Origin: Euptelea pleiosperma
Lineage: Eukaryota; Streptophyta; Magnoliopsida; Ranunculales; Eupteleaceae
NCBI GenBank assembly: GCA_035048495.1
Contig: CM068549.1
Coordinates: 14,727,103 to 14,791,102 of the forward strand
Length of the DNA: 64,000 nt
Direction of reading: 5' to 3'
Below the pieces are notes generated by a model. It worked only from the letters and a program-made list of their open reading frames with translations. It ran no database searches and was not told where the DNA came from. Shown here one piece after another: positions 56,213 through 64,000 of the stretch. Made by a program: the position numbers and the translations under genes. Position 1 is the stretch's first letter. Each line of letters starts with the position of its first letter.

Positions 56213-56375
56213 CACAATATGAGCCACGTGGCATACTGTTAGAGGACTCTGACTGTATGGATGTCTGGCCAATCTCTAAGTGGACTTACAAACTAAAAAT
56301 CAGCCTGATTAGTGATTTGTAGGCATTGGATTGGACTTATTTTCATGGGCTGATCTCAATTGGGTGCCTTCGGCA
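56213..56375. mobile_element. Palindromic MITE, copy 11 (left half) in the CACTA
   Basis: It starts CACAATATGAGCCACGTGGC and runs to TTTTCATGGGCTGATCTC. Followed near 56385-56530 by a TTATAACGG-type fragment (copy E). Confidence 0.6.
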
Positions 56376-57079
56376 CTCAAACTGTATAACAGACTAGGGT
56401 GTTACCGTTTTTTCTATTATAACAGCTGTTATAACAGATTGTAACACATTTAAATTTGTATAATTTTCCCTATAACAGATTGTACCATTTTTTCCATTAT
56501 AACAACTATCCCTTGTTAGAAAGCCATTTTAAATATGTATAATTTTCCCTACCAAGTTATTTAAATCTAGATAATTATCCCTACTAGCCCGTAATTCATT
56601 TCCCCTCCAGATAAGTGAGAATTCATTTCCACCTAAAAATACACCTTTATTTTCTCACATTATTGAAATATGTGTTTTCAGTTGCAATCAATCAGCCATT
56701 AAAGGCATATCCCAGATGTATTTTCTCAGGAAATTTTTTCATGTAATCAAACATGGCCTAAATAACAAAAAATAACGGTGTTAGATGAGGGGGATTGAGT
56801 GGCTGAAATCTAACCGTCCACATTAGATGGATGGATTTGATTTGGACCACTATTTATCTTATGAAGCAGGATAAGATAAGAGAATACAGTTGAGTTGTTT
56901 TGTTATATGCGTGGTTGCCCGTGCCCGTGGCACTTTTTGACAAAGTGTTTGTCAAAATTGGGTGGGAGTTAATCTCAGCCATTGATATGAAGTCATATAA
57001 GATAAGAGGTGGGGTGTAAGACAACCATGGTTACTTCTTATATAGATAGTGGGTGGCCCGTGCCCACGTCACTCTCCAA

Positions 57080-57335
57080 CAAAGTGTTTGCCAAAAATTA
57101 TTTGTCATTATAGTGAAAATATAGCTCATATGAAATTTGAATGCAATAAGTTGTAAAACAAACTTGAATTTCAAAGAAGAGTAGGATATCTAAAGAAAGT
57201 TGAACTCCAACAAAAGATAAAGAAAGACAAGGAATTGCTCAAACAACTAACTGCTCTAAATGTTAAGGCAAGAAACCTACATAAGAAAATTGAGATAATA
57301 AGCACACCCAAAAGAGTTAAACACCCATAAGAGAA
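57080..57335 (+). pseudogene. Possible gag-like zinc-knuckle plus coiled-coil remnant
   Basis: The frame CHYSENIAHMKFEC has C-X2-S-X4-H-X4-C spacing, a CCHC knuckle whose second Cys is Ser. After a stop codon come Lys/Leu-rich heptads (KKVELQQKIKKDKELLKQL). It might be a fragment of a retrotransposon gag captured in the CACTA. Weak evidence. Confidence 0.25.
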
Positions 57336-58504
57336 AGAACTGAAAAATCACACATCAAAGTGAGTAAGAAAAGAAAATTTAAAATATGCTTTGTATTGAT
57401 AGTTCGAAACTAACTTGCTTAGCTTGGACAAATTTGTGTTAATGCTTTGATAGTTAGATAAGATATCTTCTTTCATCTTTAGATGACTATTCTTTGATTA
57501 TTATACATTTTGAGGTACCTTTGGATATTCATACTTTTATTGGTATACTTATCATGGTCACCTCCATGTGCTTTGTTTGCATTTTTTTTTCTATTTGAGA
57601 CTCGTAACCTTCAATTCGTATATAAATTGAGTATCTCTTTTGTCTCTTTCCATATGCTTATTTGCATATTTTGACTAATATGAGAGTTTGTGTTATGAAT
57701 GAGAATGTATGATGAGAATGTATCAAGGGTGGACTATCCTTTCATTTTTTGACTGAATCTCATTTATTTTTCGCATAGTTTAGTTGATAAGTTAATGTTG
57801 TATATTATGTGATGCATACACATACATTATGTATATACATATATTGAACCTTAGGTCTCCCGTTCAAGAATCATTGTGTGACAATTTTGTGCCTTTTCAC
57901 TTTTTGGGACATTAGTTATAAACTTTGACATTTAGTTCTAGACTAAATTTTTAAGTGAACAACTTTTTTATCTTATTTGTGATGAGGTTCCAAAATTGTC
58001 TGTTGTTGATTCTTGAATTGTCCATTTTAGACAGTTTTGGGAATGCATAATCTCTGGTACAGTCAATAACTAAAATGGTCATTTCTATTTGAAGGACAGT
58101 TTTGGCAAGCAATCCTCTTGTTCTCTGGGTACATATTTAGACAAGGTGTCACATTTGACCCCCCGACTAAATCGTGTACTTGGAGAACTATGGGAAAATG
58201 CTGTCAAAATTTTCCTTTAAATAGAAATAATCACTTGGCTATTGAGTGTAATAGAGATTCTGCATTCGTGAATGGGATATGATCAACCCACCTATTAGAT
58301 AGGTGATATGATGCATGATACACGTGCATTTGAGTTATATATGACAATGTGTTTAATTTCGGTTGAAGGTTACGTCGCTTTGAAGGAGATACGCCGATAG
58401 ATAAAAGTTGGGTTGGAAAGTCAAGAAATAGCCCTGAGTATTTAGCCGGAGTAGGACAATTCTTGGATTTTATATTTTCTCGTTCAAAGTTTGGAGACAA
58501 GATC

Positions 58505-59760
58505 TAGTATCCATGTAAAAAATGTTGTAATGCTTTAAAAAAGAATCGTTTATAAGTATATACAGACTTAGTATTTATTGGGATAATGTCGGATTACACC
58601 ACCTGGTTGTACCATGGAGAGAGTATGTATGATCCTGAATATATGAGTGATGAAGCTGATGATATGCAAGAAATGTTACAAGATGCATATGGAATGACGA
58701 ACTTTGAGCGTGAAGTGGATAATAAATCAACTGAGACTCGATCGACTGAGCTAAATCATGAAGCAAATAAATTTTATGAATTGTTGAAGGATGCCGAAAC
58801 TGAATTATACTCGGGTTGCACTAAATTTTCAAAACTATCATTCCTTGTACGATTGTTACACTTGAAATGCCTCAACGGATGGAGTAACAAATCATTTGAC
58901 ATGTTGCTTGATTTGTTAAAAGATGCACTTCCTGTTGGTGAAACGTTGCCCAAGAATTATTATGAATCGAAAAAGATCCTTCGAGATCTTGGCATGCATT
59001 ACAAGAAGATAGATGCGTGCCCGAATGACTACATGTTATACTGGAAAGAGCACGAGAACGTAAATGAATGTGTAGTATGTGGTGAGTCTAGATGGAAACT
59101 AGTTACACGTCAATCTACTGAAGATGCTTCCACTTCGTCTACAGAGGATAAGAAAATACCTACAAAGATTTTACGATATTTTTCGTTGAAACCAAGGCTT
59201 CAGAGGTTATTTATGTGTTCAAAAACATCTGAACACATGAGATGGCACGCCGAGTGTCGTACAAAAGATGGCGTGTTGAGGCATCCAGCAGATTCAAAGG
59301 TGTGGAAGGCTTTAGATCAAAAATACCCATTGTTCGCTTCAGAACCGATGAATGTTAAACTTGGGATAGCGTGTGATGGCTTCACTCCTTTTAGTTATAC
59401 AAGCACTCCTCACGGTACATGGCCCATAATTCTTATTCCATACAATTTGCTGCCATGGATGTGTATGAAGCAAATATCTTTTATATTGACATTGCCTATT
59501 CCTGGTCCCAAGGCTCTTGGGAATGACATTGATGTGTACCTGCAACCATCGATAAATGAATTGAAGGAATTATGGACTGATGGGTTTGATGTATACGATG
59601 TCTCTTTAAAACAAAATTTTTGATGTCGTATAAGAATCATATGGACTATTAACGACTTCCCTGCATTTTGCATGTCCCTCTTGCCATGACACTTGTTCGG
59701 TTAGATTACAAGAAGGACACAAAGAATGTTACTTAGAAATCTATAGTGTTTTGTAGGTTT
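58505..59760 (+). pseudogene. TNP2-type CACTA transposase (broken)
   Basis: The open frame 58586-59623 (345 codons) holds typical TNP2 segments: SDYTTWLYHGE, FYELLKDAETELYSGCTKFSKL, LHLKCLNGWSNKSFDMLL, LPVGETLPKNYYESKKI, CPNDYMLYWKEHEN, YFSLKPRLQRLF, DGFTPF, LLPWMCMKQ, IPGPKALGNDIDVYLQP and DVYDVSLKQNF. The upstream part (YPCKKCCNALKK, 58505-58585) has in-frame stops. After KQNF a stop and frame change interrupt the WTINDFPAF segment, and the rest of the gene is gone. It would have cut and joined CACTA ends in the nucleus. Confidence 0.87.
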
Positions 59761-60735
59761 AGGAATTTCAATACTTTAACTAAACTTGATTTTAGAATCT
59801 CGGCGCCCAAATCGGGCAAACGAGCTCCTTATCACCCAAAACCTCTTCTAACACGTCTATTATGTTGAAATAAACTTGTTGAAAGAGTCGAGATAAAAAA
59901 TAAAACTTTGATTAGGAATCTGTAGTGTTTTGTAGGTTTAAAAATTTCAACGTTTTAACTAAACTTGATTTTAGATCCTTGACGTCCAAATCGGGCAAAC
60001 GAGCTTCTTATCATCCGAAACTTCTTCTAACACATCTATTATGTTGAAATAAACGTGTTGGAAGAGACGGGAGAAAAAATAGAGCTTTGGTTAAGAATCT
60101 GTAGTGTTTTGTAGGTTTAGGAATTTCAACATTTTAACTTAACCTGATTTTTGAACCTTGACGCCCAAATCGGGCAAATGAGGTCCCTATCACCCAAAAT
60201 CTCTTCTAACACGTCTATTATGTTGAAATAAACGTGTTGGAAGAGACGAGACAATAAACAGAGCTTTGGTTAGGAATCTATAGTGTGTTGTAGGTTTAGG
60301 AATTTCAACATTTTAACTTAACTTGATTTTAGAACCTTGACGTCCAAATAAACTTGTTAGAACAAACGGGAAAAAAATAGAGCTTTGATTAGGAATCTAT
60401 AGTGTTTTATATGTTTAGGAATTTCAACGTTTTAACTTAACTTGATTTTGGAACCTCGACGCCCAAATCGGGCAAACGAGCTCCTTATCACTCGAAACCT
60501 TTTCTAACACGTCTCTTATGTTGAAATAAATGTGTTGGAAGAGATGAAAGAAAAAACAGAGCTTTGGTTAGGAATCTGTAATATTTTGTAGGTTTAAGAA
60601 TTTCAACATTTTAACTTAACCTGATTTTTGAACATTGAAGCCCAAATCGGGCAAACAAGGTCCCTATCACCTGAAACCTCTTCTAACATGTCTATTATGT
60701 TGAAATAAACTTGTTGGAAAAAAGACGCGACAATG
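59738..60735 (+). repeat. Tandem repeat of about 178 bp, six units (one shortened), in the CACTA
   Basis: Units begin GAATCTGTAGTGTTTTGTAG near 59738, 59916, 60092, 60271, 60389 and 60570. They contain CCCAAATCGGGCAAACGAG and ATTATGTTGAAATAAACGTG. The fourth unit is shortened to about 119 bp by an internal deletion. No coding frame is kept. Confidence 0.85.
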
Positions 60736-61149
60736 TAGTGTTGACTTTATTAATTTTGGTTGAAATTTGTAATATGTTATATAATTAAGTTTGTTATTCT
60801 TTTTGTTTAGAATGAGTCTTAACATTTGATTTTCTAATCATTTTTTAGTTTGTTTTGTAGGGACTAGATGCTGATTGGCATGGTTTGATGCTGATTGGTC
60901 TTGCAAGATGCTGATTGATCTTTCTTCTTCTATCAGTGCCTTTTTTGTTGTTTTGAACTATCAGTGTGGAATTCAGAACAATGAATATTGTAATATGTTT
61001 TTAGATATTTTATATATTTGTTTTCATGGAAATGAAGTGGGTATTACAAGTTATAGATATTGTTTTCATGGAAATGAATCAGAATATATAGAGGTTACAG
61101 GTACAATAGGTACTAAAAAAGCAAGGGCAGAAAGTTTAGAAACATTTAT

Positions 61150-61617
61150 CGACAGCCAATGACCGTCGCTATAGGTGATGTGTAGCTACGGGAAAACACT
61201 GGCCGTCGCTATATGTCACATTTACCAACGGTCATTGGCCATCGGTAAATGTTGGTTAAGATTATAAATATCTATTTAAAATAATTATTGATGGTCTTGG
61301 CCATTGGTATAGGATATTAATACCGACAGTTAGGTTTGGCCGTCAGTATAGGTAACGTATAGCGACGGCTATTGGCCGTTGCTAAAAGATTAATCTCGTC
61401 GCTACTGAAGCTTGGCCTACGGAATTGTATTGGCGGGAAAGATATTATACTGACGGTCGTATCAGAAGTGGTTGTCGGTAAATGTTTTACCGACGAATGT
61501 TTTACCGACGCCTTTCGACGGCTATGGTGGCCGTCGGTATAGGATTTACCGACCAAATTATGCCTTTTACTGATGGTCACTGACCGTCCGTCGGTAAAAC
61601 CCTTTTTTGTTGTAGTG
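61150..61617. repeat. CACTA right subterminal repeats
   Basis: At least ten degenerate copies of TACCGACGG and GGCCGTCGGTA/GGCCGTCGCTA are in both orientations up to the terminal GTTGTAGTG. The left counterpart is at 55200-55460. Confidence 0.8.
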
Positions 61618-61852
61618 ATACAAAATGTTCCATAAATGGTGCACTTTACCCTTCTACTTATTGATTTTATGCCGCTACCTAATATACCTTAAATATCTCT
61701 TAATCCAATATGCAAGTCATGATCCCATCGCTCCATAGTGATCCGATTCCAATCCAATAGTATTAATCATTTGATTGCATTAATTTTCTTTCACGTTGTT
61801 TAAATCATACGTCAAAGAGAAATTTTTATCAGGTGATCCGGACCACACGTAA

Positions 61853-62125
61853 AAATGTCACGTGGCTTATGTTTAGAGATCAGTGACAGTATAGACATTT
61901 GAACCATCACTAAATAGACCTAGAAACCAAAAATCAGCCTGATTGATGGTTTCTAACCATTGGATTTGAGGTTCTTTTTTTCATTGGTTGATTTTTTCAA
62001 CTGTGGGATTTGAGCATTATTTTTGGCTACTCAGTTCAAACACCTAGAAACCGCCAATCAAGTTGATTTTTGGTCTGCATAGGGTTCAAAAGCATCCATA
62101 TGGTCATTTATCTCTAATTAATAGT
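61853..62125. mobile_element. Palindromic MITE, copy 12
   Basis: Both halves are present but diverged: GTCACGTGGC, ACCAAAAATCAGCCTGATTG, GAGCATTATTTTTGG, AATCAAGTTGATTTTTGGTC. Confidence 0.6.
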
Positions 62126-62665
62126 TGACATACCCCCTATGACTTGGTCCAAGGTCAGATGACCAATGTTGACCCAAGTTGACTATAATATTTTACATTA
62201 AAAGATAGAAATACCTTTGTCTCCAACCATGGAACAAGGGTTTGGATCAAAACTAAACCCCCAAATCAAATGGTCGTGGTGGACGGCAAGCCAAGAGATA
62301 CCAATGGGTTAGTTGTCCATGACCGGATACCAACCCACCGGTGATTAAGAAATGCCAATGTGTCCTGGATATATACCAATGTTTTCAGGACGCCTGGATC
62401 AAGAAATGCCAGGATTAAAAAAAATCTCTACGTTCAAAGCCTGCTTTCAACTAGGGATCACATTGGATCAGATCTTCAACATCCAAAAATTAAACCTATC
62501 ATATATATATGTTTGTTATTGTAGATGATCATGATGATGAACAAGATTTGTGGTTAGAAGAACAAGATTTGTGGAGCCGACACCAAATAGTTGGGATAAC
62601 GCTTTAATGATAATGATAATGATAATCACGTGAATTATACATTACTAGTAGGTGCTCGTGCCCGT
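62126..62665. other. Intergenic DNA, no gene recognised
   Basis: Short repeats CAATGTTGACC and AATGATAATGATAATGATAA (near 62608-62628) only. Confidence 0.4.
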
Positions 62666-64000
62666 TGAAACTAAGTTTTTTTCCGCGTCGTTGGTTACGA
62701 AAACCCTAATCCCAACACATTTGTAATTATCCAAGACTTTTAACCTGTAGAATGAGCAATTTTGCATAGTGGCTTGTGTCGGATGTCGATCCGCACTTGG
62801 GATTAGTCGGGTTAGCGCAGTGAGAAGCACAAAATAATGAAAAATTATACAAAAATTTATGAAGGGATGAGAGGGGTGGAAATCGATTTTTTTAAACATT
62901 CATTTTGGAGAGATCATTAAACAACTAATAACATTAATTAAAATAGAATAAATAACTACTAATTAATTTGCAACATATGTCTCAATCACCATTTTTCATA
63001 ACAAATGAAAATTCTTACATTCCATTAATAAAAGACTAACTAATAAAGCATAAAAAAAAGATCTTAGAGAGAGAAAAACCTAGAGAGAGAAAGAAGTACA
63101 TTGTGAGAAAATGAAAGCATGAGTTCTAGAGAGAGAATTTTAAAGAGAGGATCAGCCTTACCTTGGGAAACTTTTGTACCCTGATGAAGATGTGGCTAGC
63201 GAAGATGTTTATTGTTTGCAGCAGGAATGGAGGATAACACGCCTTGGGAGATTAATCAAGGAGAGGGTAACCACGTCCTAAGTCGTGGAGTGCTACCATT
63301 AGACTAGCAGGTGAACCACCAGTCTGCCAAAGAAGGGAGTTGGGCGAACTGATATATGCAGCAGTCGATTGTGGCATGCACGTGAACAACCCAATGGAGA
63401 GGCTGCGTGTGGCAGTATTGCTGGCGAGGTGAGGAGTTGGTGATTGCAGCATGGAGCTAGGGAGGCGGAGTGTAGGACAGCTGTGGTAGGTGGAGCAGCA
63501 AGCTTGGACGGCTTGGGAGAGAGAGGTGGCTTCAACCGGTGGATGCAGTGGATAAAAAACTGCAACGTGGAGAGTTGCAGCAGCGTGGGGAGGGAGATAG
63601 GCAGGTAGGGGTGATTTTCCCTTCACTTCTTCTTCTTCTCTTCTTTTTCTTCTTTTTCTTCTTTCTTTCTCTTTTTTTTATTTTCTGGTTTTATTTTATT
63701 TCCTTGAGAAGATGAAGATCAAGGAAGGAGAGAACGGTTTCAAGAGGTGGAGTGTATCAAGGGGGGAAGATAGAACGTGAATTCAGCCATGGGGAGTGAC
63801 GGCTTGGGCTTTTGTGAGAAGATGGAATGGGCGTCGAGGAGATGAGAACGTGGGAGTGTGAGTGGGAGACATTGGTGATGGTTCCAGACCAAGGGTGGTG
63901 GCTGCTAATGGAGTTGTATGTTAGAGGGGGTTCTTAAAGAGGCAGCAACGTGGAGTTTCAGACCTACAACTTCGAGTTGCATGTCTGAAAGTGAAAAAGA
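62666..64000 (-). mobile_element. Athila-family LTR, third locus (cut by window edge)
   Basis: From TGAAACTAAG at 62666 it aligns with the left end of the array LTRs (TTTTTCCGCGTCGTTGGTTA, then the AACCCTAA and GTGTCGG segments). It is in the same minus orientation. The base just outside is not a PBS (cccgt), so this is either a 3' LTR's distal end or a solo LTR. Hairpins of the TGCAAC type are at 63560-63580 and 63956-63990. Short ORFs in it (62645-62899, 63252-63626) are not genes. Confidence 0.8.
63956..63990. repeat. LTR hairpin in the third locus
   Basis: TTTCAGAC pairs with GTCTGAAA, and inside CAACT pairs with AGTTG around TCG. The sequence differs from the other hairpins, but pairing and the TGCAACT core are kept. 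Confidence 0.75.

Larger units (their letters stand above)
55173..61617 (+). mobile_element. CACTA (En/Spm) transposon with both ends, TSD ATA
   Basis: The left end is CACTACAAGAATTTTGGC. The right end reversed is CACTACAACAAAAAAGGG. The 3-bp duplication ATA is at 55170-55172 and 61618-61620. Subterminal regions (55200-55460 and 61150-61600) are full of TACCGACGGCCA and TAGCGACGG repeats in both orientations, the usual transposase-binding arrangement. Inside are a broken TNP2-type gene, a 178-bp tandem array, two MITE pieces and a TTATAACGG fragment. The total is 6,445 bp, and it is not autonomous. Confidence 0.92.

Noticed and set aside
59738..60735. CRISPR-like repeat array
   Set aside because: Units are about 178 bp, contiguous and diverged, without short repeats and unique spacers, in a plant transposon.

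Overview
This window is nuclear DNA from a flowering plant. The evidence is nested LTR retrotransposons, MULE, CACTA and MITE elements, one spliced F-box/LRR gene closely resembling plant SKIP1, and one spliced defensin-like cysteine-rich peptide gene. There are no operons and no CRISPR arrays. A woody or magnoliid-type genome is possible, but that is a guess and not something the sequence shows. Two low-copy host genes look intact. Nearly everything else is transposon sequence in various states of decay.

Layout. 1-20562: a tandem Ty3/gypsy array of Athila type on the minus strand, ordered internal region, 2.9-kb LTR, complete internal region, 2.9-kb LTR. The period is about 12,286 bp and the copies are almost identical. 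Its gag-pol frame is one open frame broken by four nonsense codons. 21323-27544: a MULE-type element with a broken transposase joined to an OTU-like domain that has lost its catalytic residues, plus a convergent plant-mobile-domain-like remnant. 27700-29430: palindromic MITEs and a TTATAACGG-rich family. About 30450-36640: an old Ty1/copia fossil, split by a 352-bp solo LTR (TSD CAAAA), by a 33/34-bp minisatellite made from its own RT coding sequence, and by a 2.9-kb solo Athila LTR (TSD CACCC). 38182-42433: MITEs, a long GA microsatellite, and a LINE remnant.

42751-44706: the SKIP1-like F-box gene on the minus strand, two exons. 46469-52420: a nested stack of at least five insertions. A hAT-like element contains a second element, which contains a palindromic MITE. 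The MITE is split by a TTATAACGG element and by a MULE-like MITE with a perfect 9-bp target duplication, and that MULE-like MITE holds a truncated copia element. 54071-54449: the defensin-like peptide gene, with a TATA box and poly(A) signals. 55173-61617: a complete-ended CACTA element (TSD ATA) with a broken TNP2-type transposase and a roughly 178-bp tandem repeat. 62666-64000: a third copy of the Athila-family LTR, cut by the window edge.

The most unusual observations are: a tRNA-like A-box/B-box segment and recurring GGAGTTGCA/TGCAACTCC hairpins inside the Athila-family LTRs; the shared-LTR tandem structure, which makes LTR identity a poor clock; the minisatellite derived from coding sequence; and the MULE OTU domain lacking both its Cys and its His.
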